A stretch of DNA of 64,000 nt, taken from NCBI GenBank assembly GCA_003344405.1, contig NOWV01000058.1, positions 248,001 to 312,000 on the forward strand, written 5' to 3'. Below the pieces are notes generated by a model. It saw only the letters and a list, made by a program, of their open reading frames with translations, did not search any database and had not been told where the DNA came from. Of this stretch, positions 36,539 to 49,200 are shown piece by piece (position 1 is the first letter of the stretch; every line of letters begins with the position of its first letter). This stretch comes from Trichoplax sp. H2. Taxonomy: Eukaryota > Placozoa > Uniplacotomia > Trichoplacea. Position numbers and translations under genes: made by a program.

Positions 36539-39111
36539 ATGGAAGAGGAAAACAATTTATTACAAGGAAATCGATTTGCCCTTTTGCTGAGTACTGAAGG
36601 CGAAGACGGTGGAGAAAGGATTTTACGGCAAAAGAAAGATGTTAAAGTAGAAAAGAAGATTGCTACTACGCCTGCTGTAGGCAGCAAGCAGAAAGTGATG
36701 GATCAATCGTCCAGAGCAAGATCAGAGAAGACCAACAAAGCGGAGAATAAAACTGAAAAAAGGACTGATAGACCTCGTACTGGCAAAAGAGAAGGTATTT
36801 CTTATCATCATTTTTGTTGCACAATTGGGTCTATCGTGTTAGTACGTTGTCATTACACATGTATTGTAGAAGGGCAAAGCAGCTAGCATTTCAGTGTTGG
36901 TAGGCTAACCTTGCTCATTCTTACATCAATTTTGAGTTGATTCGGACATGGAATCGCTGCCTAGCAAAGAGTACAAGCAATCAACGTATTCTTCATGCAC
37001 TAAAGTAGATAGATCCATAACTAGATGGCAGTATCATCGTGCAATAGTAGTTAAAAATGACTGCAAATAGGAAAGAGTTGAACAGAACACGCTGACGATA
37101 TGGATCACACCCACGATGTTTGAAAATCATTTCAATTTTTTATTTTTGTAGGTCAAAACCAGCGTGGATTTAGCAATCGTGGAAGAGGTCGTGGCGGCGA
37201 TCGTCGCGGAGATTACCGTCAGAGAGACGAAGTTTCTAACGGTGTTGGAGAAGGCAACTTTTCAGAAGGTTACAGAGGCCCAAGAGGAGAGCGAGGTGAA
37301 CGAAGTGAACGAGGAGGCGAACGAGGCGGCGGTGAACGTGGTGGCCGTGGTAGAAGAGGTGGTCCTCCTCGTCGCGGACGTGGCGGAATCGCTAGTGGCA
37401 GTGGCAGTGGCAAATTTGCTGGAAAAAGAGAATTCGAACGCCGCTCTGGAAGCTCCAAAACGTAACTCATTGATAGACAGTAATAGCATTCTCATCCAAA
37501 TTTTACCTAGTCTGATCACATGTGATATACAATATGTGATCGCCTTACCAATCAACTCGTACTTTAACATATCTCATTTCTTAGCGATATACCTTCGTGT
37601 GATGTACTTTGAATTGACTCAAGGTGATCAAGGAATGCTGATGCTCTTACTATACTCGTATTTATGGACAGCATCATCATCACCTTGTTACCACTGCATG
37701 TGAAGTAGTGTAGTGGTTGCTTATGCAGAGATTGACAATTGCCATGCCGATAATGCAATCATGGTCTAAGTTCAAATAATTTTTTCCAATACTAGTGGTG
37801 TCAAGTCCTTCGAAAAGCGTGAAGGTGGCGGCACACATAATTGGGGCAAACCTAGCGATGATCTGAAAGCAGAGTAAGTTAAAGCAATGTTGTACAGGTC
37901 ATAACGTGATCCATGCTAAATACCTGTGTAGCGTTGGTCAACGATGAGTTTACACCTGTTCGATATTCTTTCTCAGATTACCACTATCTTAATGTTATCC
38001 TTTCGTAAAGATATCATGTTGTATGGATGATGGCCATAGCATCAATCATTTTAGCCTCATTCTTGTAGATCTTACGTTACATTAACTTAAACCATGTGTG
38101 CTCGTAGGGTACTGCACTTACCGCACAATCTTGCAACAACCGATATATGTTATGTTAATGCTGATCAGTAGTACGACTAGTTGAACTCTATTCTTAGTAG
38201 ATTACTAGACTGCTTGCAATGCTAGATAAAACCCATTTTAACAATTCACTTTTGATCATACTTGATTCTCAAGCGAAACCAACCAAGTAGGAGGCTGGGG
38301 AGATACTCAAGAGGAATCAAAGAATTGGGATGACAGCACAGAAGAATCTACAAACTGGGGTGACCAACCTGCAGAAACGAGAGATTGGGGCGATGACAGT
38401 GAAAAGTAAGTGTAGAAATGAAATCTTTGGTGTTTGTCGCGTTATACCTGAATTGATTGAACAAGACAATTTATACGTAAAAGATGTAACCGTTAGATCG
38501 GCATCGAGCTTTATAATCAAACAGTATCACTAGTGATAATCTACTAAAAGTACCAATACAAATCTTAACCGATAGTGTGGAAGACGATCAAGAGGAAGCA
38601 ATTAGCCAACTGACTCTGGATGAATACAAACAGCAACAGGCCAAGTTGAAAGGTAAGCCGGAAAAGAATTTGCGAAGAAGTGGTGAAAACGAAGATCAAT
38701 CAAAGTGGAGAAATACTAAGGAACTAGAAAAGGAAGAAGGGGATGATGCCACTGAAAATGCCAAGGTTGAAATCAATTGAAGCATGGAATATTGGTCTAT
38801 AAATTGCAATCCCTTTATTTGTATTAAACTGTATGATCATCATTCTATGCTAGTTCGAAAGACAAGACAGAGGAAAGAGGGAATCATATCGCAATCAGAA
38901 AAACTTAACAGATCAGGTAGAGATCAATCTGCAACCTCGCCATGACGGTGGATCACGAGGTCGCGGTGGACGCCGAGGCGGCCGTAGCCGTGGTAGAGGA
39001 CGTGGCCGAGGTGACTTCCATGGTCGCAATGGAAATGATCACTTTAACAGAGATCGCCGGGAAGCGGCCCCAGACGTCAGCAATGAGCTAGAATTTCCTG
39101 CATTGGCTTAA
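36539..39111 (+). CDS. SERBP1: HABP4/SERBP1 homologue, RG-rich mRNA-binding protein
   Basis: Exons: 36539-36794 (ATG), 37152-37461, 37796-37873, 38274-38405, 38576-38652, 38912-39111 (stop). Order of parts: a short N-terminal block with NRFALLLSTEGED, a Lys/Glu-rich basic linker, an RG/RGG-rich segment, GKREFERRSGS, SFEKREGGGTHNWGKPSDD, an acidic segment with spaced WGD/NWD motifs, LTLDEYKQQQAKLK, a second RG-rich segment, and the end ELEFPALA. This is the full architecture of the family. HABP4/SERBP1 proteins bind mRNA and the ribosomal mRNA channel, stabilising idle ribosomes, and act in cytoplasm and nucleus (family knowledge). The fifth exon could also read through its donor to a stop at 38780, giving a shorter alternative C-terminus. 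The ATG at 36539 is chosen because the conserved N-terminal block follows it directly. Confidence 0.93.
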
Positions 39112-42100
39112 AGAATTAGCCAGGTCTTTTCAATAGTATGTTGAAAGCTCTATAGGCAAACGAAGCTAATTAACAATCGTTAAATGGAAATATGTACTGT
39201 ACGTATGAATCAGCTTTCTTTGGTTACGTGTACAATTATTAATATTATTATACGTCTCGTGCTGTGTCATTTGTATTGGTAAAAGTGAAAGGGAGCATAT
39301 TACCTTGTAGTAAGGATGTACTATTGTGACCGTGATAAACCATGTCGGAAGAGTAATCGCCGCTTGAGCAATGTAACTGCCATTCAACTCGTTGTCTCTG
39401 AAAGACTGCTAGCAGTGTTGTAAACCAATAGCGCTGTTAGTACCTAGAGTAAGCTAAAGTAAAGAATAACAGGCTTTATAAATTACTTTGAACATTTCAT
39501 TTAATGCATTAATGTACTGTATTGCTGCGACAGTATTTTATTAGGAATCACGGCATACAATGTTAAATACTATTGTGTAACTTTCGGCTCGATTGCAACC
39601 TGTGGCACCATTTTGTATGATACATACTGCAATTGCTTTTTTATGCAGCCTTCAGATAAGGTCACTTGTAGTATTCTAGAAAGTGTGAGATTTAAAAAAG
39701 TGCATCTATATTTGGTACTGTTTAAAATGAGTTAACTCATCTCTTATATTCTGTAATCTGCTAATTTTATTTGTCATAACAATGGCTTTTCAAAAGAATG
39801 TAGCAACCGAACAATTCACTCTAAAGTTATCTATCCTTGTGAAGTTACATCATCTATGTTGACCAATGCCAATATGGAAGTGTAATTTGATCAATGGAAA
39901 TTGTTGATGGCAGTAGCAACTTTTCAGGAGATAGAAAAAGTTAGCGATTTCGATCGGTGCAATTAACTAATAAAAAAACTCCCTAAAAAGTGAAAAACTA
40001 ATTTGATGAGTTATGCAGCATGCGAACGCCAACATTTTCACTAGGTATTGTTAGGTGCAATTTCTTACTTCGCCGTAGTACTTACGGATTAGTTGATTAA
40101 TCTTATAAAATATCCATCCAACATTATACTGTAGTGGAATTGATTGAGCGCGATTGCATTTCTAGCCTTAAAACTACTTCTTGATATTAACTTGCATCAT
40201 GTCTATTTCTATCAGCCTATGAACCAATTGACGATATGTAAACTTTGATGTACTATATATTGCAGCTATATGCGTACACGTAATGCATTAATGGATCACA
40301 GGCTAACTTTGAATGCCTTCTATTAGCGTAGCATTTTCAGAGGATTAGTAAATCATAGAAGAGAAAGTTGAGATTATATCAAAGGTTCATCATCTAAATA
40401 TCCTGTAATCCTACACGTGAATCGAAACAGATCCATCTCTAGCGCTATAATTTTAATTGAAAAGTTGACTTTTTAGATCATAGCTGAATGATAATTGTTC
40501 TATGGAACTACATTACGCTGAATATTGAAGATAGCTCATGCAAAGAACTTCAGGTATACGCGTATGCCACTAATCGATTTATGAATTAAAATCAAATTAC
40601 AGTATTGGGGTTATATCTCCGAATAGTAATTACTGTACATGTTACTGTATAACTTATGAGATACTCGGCTGCCGACGGGTCATTTAGGCTGGTCGTTTAC
40701 ACGATGCAATGATTAAAAATAGCAAATAGAGCAATTCCTCTGCAGTAAGTGGTCCGTAGATACTGTTCAGTAGTACACGTGTATACCACATCCAGACGGG
40801 GACTACTTTTATTTTTATGTAATAAAAGCAATGTTATTAATGTTATACGTGTATGGTCTCAAGGACTTTAAATTTACTATTCACCAATCACATGAAGTGT
40901 CCTATAATGATAAGAACTATAGCTATCAGATATACTGTATGTATAGTATATAGGCCTTAAGTATTCGATCACTCCTAAAATAATCGTCTGTTACTGCTAA
41001 GGTAAGCTAACTTTAATTTTAGGAGCAGGATATACAAGTGGAATGCAGGTCAGTGAAATTTTCAATATATTAAACTACAGTTGTGATAAAGTATTCTATA
41101 TCCTATTGGGTTATGTAGAAATAGCAAAAAATCTCGAAAGAGCCGGATAGATAGAAAGAATCAAGAATTAAGAATGATATTGTGAATGATGATATAAATG
41201 TGCGCTTTCACAGCATCTATTCCGTATTTAATTATCTCATTTATCTCTCTACTCTTGCTATAGCAACGATTCTTGCTAGATTCATATTCCAGTCGATGTA
41301 ATTATCAGTGCTGTCGGAATATTTACTAATTGCCTATTATGAAAGTGTATACGCGTTTACGCTCCTTAGAATTAATGCCAGCAATAGAATATTGTCATTC
41401 TAATAATAATCATCAACATGATAGCATAAATATTCCAAAGCAATTTTTTTATCGCCTTTTGTCCTTGCCTCTCTTGCCTCCATTTCGCTATCAAAATAAT
41501 ATATTAGATACTCGAGTGTTATAATAATAAGTACACAATCGACAGTTATGAAGCTGTACAATGCATTCCTGATAGAAACTGTAACTGGCTATAATCTTTA
41601 ATAAAGCATAAAAAATTGGGGGAGGTTATAAGAAACACCTAACCTATCCCATGGCCATTACAAAGTTATGACCAATAACAATTATCGCTAAATAAATCTT
41701 CTCGTACTTCCTTTCATGACTGCCATTTGAATAAATGCACAACGATTATTAACTTAAAGGATTGTAAATTAAAAGTGATCAAATTAATATTCTGTCAATA
41801 TCATTTGTGATATTTCTCAAGATAGATCATACACCATGTATTGCAAGGCTTGAAGCTATTTTAAATCATGGACAGCAAATTTTTTAAACTATGTAAATAG
41901 CCAAGGATTGCATCCCAATTCTATTATGTGAACATCGTCTATCCTAAGTAGGTATTATTGTGGAGCAGAAAGTATATATTTACAAAGCAATCTGTTCTAC
42001 CAGACAAGGCGTATCAACATGCTTTCCATTCCCATGGCTAGGTATTGTATTCTAACCTTATTGCAGTAAAATTTGATATCTACGATCAATGCTGAACAAA

Positions 42101-43283
42101 AGATATCTCTACCTTTTCTAAGATTGAACTAGAGTGAAAAGGAATGCAATAACACCATAACCTTTCTTTTCCATTTATCGGTCAATCATGTTATTGGCCT
42201 GAATTTTTATTTGATTAGCAGAGTAAAAGTGATATCAGTTGGAGACAATCAAAAATGAATAAAACACAAATAAATAGTCTATTTTACTTTTAATTTGAGC
42301 TGGTTATTATCTATTTGTATACTCATTCAAGCTATTCTAGGTAAAATTTCTTATTATAAAAATGGACTTTCCTACCTTACAAAAATGAAAGCAAGCCAAT
42401 AGAATAATTCTTTTCTTCTAATCTACTCTGTAAACTATTCAATATGTACTCTCCCTTCCATTTCCAAAAAAAAAAAGGAATAATAATCAAAAATAGAATG
42501 GATGCAATCTATTCTTATAGAAACAATAAAAATAACAACAACAACAACAAGCATGTCCGTTATTGCTGCTAGTCTATCGACGGCGATAGCGTTTAAAGCT
42601 TAACGCTAAATCAGTCTATTAAAATAGGGTTATAGTCCTTATGTTTTAGTAGTATCTATAAAATATGGCCCACATGAACAATACATTGACAGACTAAAGA
42701 AGACCATAATGACAGCAATGATTGAATATTCAATTGGAGCATGTTCCAACTTTCTATGAATTAATAGTGTTCTCCACTCTATTCATATACTTTCCTCAAT
42801 AATTTCAATATTCAAGATATTATTATTGATATAGGTCTACTTCAATTCATTCCTATACTAGAGCAGTTTATTCATATCCCTATCATTGTCATATCAAAGC
42901 ACAAAAGCCATCATTCGAATGTTGAAGTTAGTGACAAACGATTAGGTAAATCTATCTGTACGTTTAATAACTTATCATCTTGTCCTCATCATTCTAGTTG
43001 ACTTGATGGTTATTTCTTGATTAATTTTTTTTAAATTCTGGATAAATTAAACTAGCCTAGAAAGAAAAAAAATTGATTTTATTTATATTCAACTATAATT
43101 AAGTCATAATTAAAGATATTTAATGTGAAAGTAATACCATAGTTGTTAAGGAAATGTTGAAAAAATTGATAAAGTGGTTAATGAAGCAGTAAAAATATCT
43201 GGTATCAATAATTTGCCTTGTTAGCCCCCTTATTCAATGTCATTTGGATTTTAATAGGGTTAATTTCTTCCTCATCAAAGATC
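39112..43283. other. Intergenic stretch between HABP4/SERBP1 and SLC4A11
   Basis: AT-rich sequence containing the 3' UTR of the upstream gene and presumably the promoter of the next. Short open frames (39166-39387 on -, 41330-41524 on +) lack recognisable motifs. I see no repeat array, RNA gene or confident exon in it. Confidence 0.55.
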
Positions 43284-46200
43284 ATGAATGAAGAAAATAT
43301 TTTAACCAAACCCGTAAGTCAATAAACTGTCTTCACTTTTTCTTGGATGATGTCAATTTAACTTTGGAACATTCAATCATTCCTATTATTACGTCTTGTG
43401 TATTCATAACTGTATTTTTAAAAGTGCGATCAATTACGTTGAAATTGGTCTAGCTTTAATCCATTTTTTCAACCACGTACGATTGATATAGTAATATTCC
43501 TTTGGTTTTTAAGATCCGTTAGCTGGCTTTTGCTAGTTAATTGATATCAACACTCAGATAATTATTGGCTATAAGATTATCCTATCCACGTTCTAGAATA
43601 TGATTCGTTAATCCTATTTGTTGTCCTAGCAGATCATATTTATCGTATGTTAGAACGGCCTATGAAAACGATTTAAACTGTAACCCTTATAATTAGCTAA
43701 AACAACGCAGATTATATTCTGGACTAGTTAGCAACAACTAGATTCAAGACAGCATCGTTTTTGATAATCATGAAGCAATTTTTATCGATAGAGCTTAAAA
43801 TAATACCTAAGAAAATCATTAAAACGATCAAATTGTAGTCACTTTTATCTTAGCCTTTCATTTAAGAAGGCACCCAATACTGTAGTAGATTGATGGCAAC
43901 CAATATAAAAAATTGCCATCCCTGATGAAGACAAATTACCATCATAACTAGAAACAGGCAATCGTTATTGATGATTCCGTATCAGCATCAATTCTTAGAT
44001 AAGTTTTCAATAATTCTACCAACTTGAACTTGTTATAAATTGTATGTCCATTATTTCTATCAACTCAGATAGAATAGCGACTAAAGTTTTTATTTTCTAA
44101 TTTATGAACAATGCGTAGTGGCATAGATCACGTTGGTGATGAATTGCCCTTTGAAATCAAATTTAACTCCTATAGAATATAGAAATGCTTTTGGATATAT
44201 GATATACTGTATAATTATACACATTTTTTACCCGCTCTCTTTAATTAGCAAGTTGTTCTATAACGTTACATTTACTGAAACGAGTTCTATCGATGAAATG
44301 GACAGTTATTTCATAGGAAAATGAAAGACATATAGAAACATGATATAAAAGTTGCATCTCTCTTTCCCTTGCCATCACGTTTTGTTTATTACCGTCTTGA
44401 ATGAGTCACTAATTACTGTAACAATAAATAAGGAGAATTTAGCTTTCGTTCTAGACATCTAATATTAAATAAGCCACTTCCGATCTTATTGGAAGACAAA
44501 TTATATCAAAAACTAGAATGGGTTGAGGAGTAGACCTATTGCAACATCAATATCGAATTACCTAGGTCAAATAGATGCTTCTGTCTAGTTTTTTATCGAC
44601 TCGTTCAATGATGGGAAATTACATTTTAAAACATGTGCTAAATACTGTAGCTTTGTGTATAGTAATTACGATTAATAAAAATTGAACAATCCAGTCCTAT
44701 TAAAAAATGTTAGTTCTACTAGTATTTTCGACATCAATTCTTTATTATACCAACAATTAATCAATCAAAGCAAAATGATTAAGCAGAAGAGAAATTGATT
44801 GCGAAATCATTAAGCTTTATCGATCGATCCTCTACCCCATCTGCATTCATGGCTCATTCTCTATGCACTTTATTTCATCCTTTTAAGTAACTAAGAATGG
44901 AGGGCATGAGCCTCCGGTCTATAAAATGAATGGTGCACTTTGGCGAGCCGTAGGCAATATTTGATGAAGTGACGAATCAATAAACCAGAGATAGACTTGC
45001 AAGTTAAGATATTAAGACTCATATGAACAAGAATTCAAGCTTATAAGCTGAATGGTATGCGGAATACGTATAGAATGTTATAGAAAACGCGATGGCTTTT
45101 CATGTCTATTTAACATCATGAATAGATGAAAGAGATTTTTACGTTTTCACTGCTAGTATTATTCGATGGCATAACTTAAACAGCAAAAATTTCCATTTTT
45201 ACACCATTGTTATACCGGCACCATCGCGTAAAATAACTAAAACAGCGAGTATTTAGATAGGCTTCCATATAGATGACATATGGGTAAAACCATTGGCATT
45301 ATTGAGAGTTTAAGCTTTACCGGATCAAGTTTTGCCAAGACTATTGGTAGTAGAAAAAAGGAATATCAACGCGTTGTCGAGATCAGAGAAAAATAATAAG
45401 ACGGACTAATAATACTACATTACATCTTCTTGAATAGTATAAATTATTGAGCAAAGAAACGTTAAATAGAGCAGCTGACTCTGTTGGTAGAAAAAGAGGA
45501 GAAAAGTGAATTCAGAAGTATTAAACTACCGGAAATTCCTTTCACTCACTCACTTAATCTATTGCCTTATGAAGCTAAAATGGTTTTAGGTAATGCAATA
45601 CTATTAGGTAAATTCGACTTGAGCATGATTGTCGTGGTGAAATACTAATTCTAAGCTAGAGTACCTATTCAATTGACGATAACCATTAAGAAACATGGCC
45701 ATCTATTATAGAATGATATAGCTCAGGATCAATTTAAACTACAAGTACTACCGTAATGTGTAAATCGATCGATTAATTTTATGCCAAAATCTGGAAATTA
45801 TCATATCTAAGCTATGGATTCGCCTATCCATAATCAATTATTTGACATGAGAAAGCATCTTCAATAATCTGATGAAGTGGTAGGTTATATGTCAATTTTA
45901 GAATTTTTTGGGGAAACAAATAAAATCAGCGTTTAACATTTCTTTCCGGTATTTCATCAGGATTTGGTTATGTAAGTGATAGGTCTTCGCGGTTATTTTA
46001 AGAGTTGGTTGATAATCAGTAATTTTGATGGCCTTGTAATTTTTCAGATTTTAAAGGCTATTGTTTTCAGACAGCGATTAGTCCTATTTGACGATTTTGA
46101 CTACGGGTAAAAACAGTTATAACTCTCGATATCATCTCGTTTCCGATTATCATAATCACTTTTAGAATCATCAGTTAATCTTGGAAGCCCTTGATTCCGA

Positions 46201-49200
46201 TATAGAACCGTTATCTCTCTTAAACGTTGATCATTGCTTTTCTGATCATGATCATTACATTTAGAATCAGATAGCCTTCAGCTATTCCTGCTTCTCACGT
46301 AGGACGATATTATTCCTCAATATCGACCTTGCCTTTCATTATTTATTTATAAAATTTCATCGCAATTTGTATTATGAAAGTCTTACCTTCATTGACTATA
46401 TCAATAACAGATTATAACTACTGCAGTTGATCAATACCTTCATTTATACTTTTTTTTTCAATTGATTCGCTGCTATTTATAAAAACTCCATTAAATTATC
46501 ATCCTATTACATAGAAGGCAAGATTAACTTAAAAATTAGACACAGTAACTTTCTTATTCAAGTTATAAAAGTTATCATCGGTATGAATATAATGAGCATC
46601 CTCATAGATAGGCAAATACTCGTGCCAGAACCTAAGTTGAATCAATTTGAGTATAAAAATTCCCCCTTGATTTACATCTGGAAATACTAATTATTATATA
46701 ATTGTTGTTATTATTAAGTTATTGAATTCGATAGCATCAAACAGTCAAATTAGCAAAATAGAATATGATTATTTGGACCATTAACGACAGAAAATTGACT
46801 TATAGTCATCTTGGAGTATTAAAAACCAATATTGAACACAATAGATTTGTCAAATGCAAGGATAAACAAATAGCAAATGGCCATCGCAATAATATAATTA
46901 ATGAGTGCTACATAGGTATGATAAACTGATATATTCGGGAAGCTAACTCGAATAATTATATATATATAATGAATGAGCAGAAATGAATTACCCTGCTGTG
47001 GCTGTTCTGTCTGCTCATATTAGCAATATCGGATATGTAATTAGTAGATATATCTCCCTCCAGCTGTTTATTGATTCTATAATTTACGGTACGTCATTAG
47101 AACTAGGTATATCCATGGGATCCAATCATGTCACTTGTTATTTTCATCATATTTTTCGTGTATAATTGATTAATATTAAATCAGCAACACGCACATAACA
47201 TCAAATTGGTTATCCAGGTAGACTACCAGCGTCTAGTTTTTATTTTTATAACTTATGAAGTACTGTTGATCGGAATAATGAAAGAAATATATAACAAAAC
47301 GGCTCTCAAACAGTACCAAAGTAGCAATATCTTAACGTTTTTCTCTTCTAGGTTATGAAACTAGCTGTAGTAATAAATAACAGCAATGCAAGATTCAAGA
47401 ATATAAAAAAAAATTAATACCCTTAAATAAATATATATATACGAGTACGTAACCCTATCGGTTTTAGGGGGTAATCAACCTTAGCAATAGAGCAGCAACA
47501 AAATAAACGTTATTGCACGGAAAAATTGAATTTTGAATCTATAATTGAAGGAAACTGAATAAATCAAGGCCTTGTTTTCAAGGTGCCTACGTCTAATTTT
47601 TAAACCAGTTATTCAATTAATCACGACGTGTAAAGGACATTTGTTTCAGTGGTGGTGGATAAAATTATAACATTGATATTATAATAATTAATTTGCAAAT
47701 TGAATATTGTATCGCTTGTTTTATTTCAATTATATCCGCTGTAAAAGGTATTTGAATCGTTATTTTTACTTAGATAATTGTACTACACCTACGATAAGGA
47801 TACGATTTTCATTTCATTAGAAATATTCATTAATGCCGATATTGAATCGCCATATGATCTTGATGTCGAATCACTCCGGAATGAAACAGCGGTAGTCTAT
47901 TTGTTAGCTATTTCATTTTCTAATTGTATTCTATTTCTCAAATATAATCAAGAAAAGCGATGTAATCAAATAATTTAATAAGATCTTGAATATTATAATC
48001 TAGAATTAACCTGCTACCATTTTTAGTACGTTTCTAAAGCAAGACTTTACTGATTTTTTTTATTTCGTATCTTTTTTTCATCCACTCTATTACATATATA
48101 TCTACTTTTCATAATAGACTGTCCATCGATTTATTTTCTTGAACTTTTTTTTATTACCGATGAAAAAGTCGATGAATTTATAAGCAACCGTTCTACCGAT
48201 TGAGCGCTTAATTTCTTTTCTAGCTGATAAAAAATTTTTCAGAAATAACAAAATTGATGTAGTCGGTAAACTATAAGTTATCGTTCCGTCGATTTAGCGT
48301 ATAATCTCTTTACTAATTGATAGAAATATTTCAGGAACAATTACCCAACAAAATCTATCTAATCGATAAATTCATAAGCCATGGTTCAGTGGATTTAACG
48401 TTTAATTTCTTTACTAACTGATAGACATTTTTAGAAATAATTACCTAACAAAATTTATCTAGTCGATATATTGAAAGCAATCGCTCTGCCAATTTAGCAC
48501 CTAATTTCTTTACTAACTGATAGAAATTTTTCAGAAATAACAAAATTCATCTGGCAGCAAATTTATAAGCAATTGTTCTCTCGATTTAGCGGTTAATTCC
48601 TTTACTTACTGATAGAAATTTTTCAGAAATAATTACCCAACATACGGTAATTTATGGTATGACAGGGCAAAAATATTAAACTACTGTATGCCATTCAATA
48701 TTTCACGTACTATAGTTATCGATTTTAACGATGAATATACCTATGATATCACCAATTTAAGCACATTGCTTTCATGGCTTTAAAAGAAGTATCCTGATTG
48801 AGATTGAAAGAGCATCAATCATTTTTATTAAGAATGGACAGTAATATCCTTCAAGTCATAATATTACATCAACTTCTTGATCTCTGTCCTTCCGGCATAA
48901 AAACAGAATAGGAATAATCAGCAGTTACCCGTTTCATTAATCACATCCGTATGTTTAACGAAGTATCCATAATCATCATTTCGGACGTTTTACTTTTATG
49001 GTTAGATAATGTATATTGATCAAGACTGAAAAACATTAGTAACGTTCGTCAGAAATGGATATTAACGTCTTTAAAATGATATCAATTTCTTGATTTTTGT
49101 CCTTCCGCCATGAAAATAGGATTAGCACAATCATTAGGGATTGCAAACGTACAAGATTTTTGCCCTGGGTACCCGTTTGATGCATCACACATGTCCAGTT

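Noticed and set aside
37262-37570. Minus-strand open frames across the SERBP1 RG-rich exon
   Set aside because: They are reverse-strand readings of GGN-rich coding DNA; the plus frame encodes the conserved RG segment.
37164-37703. 179-residue plus-strand open frame rich in Val, Ala and Glu
   Set aside because: It is the wrong frame of the same SERBP1 exon and runs into the following intron; the frame one base earlier matches the family and ends at a proper donor.
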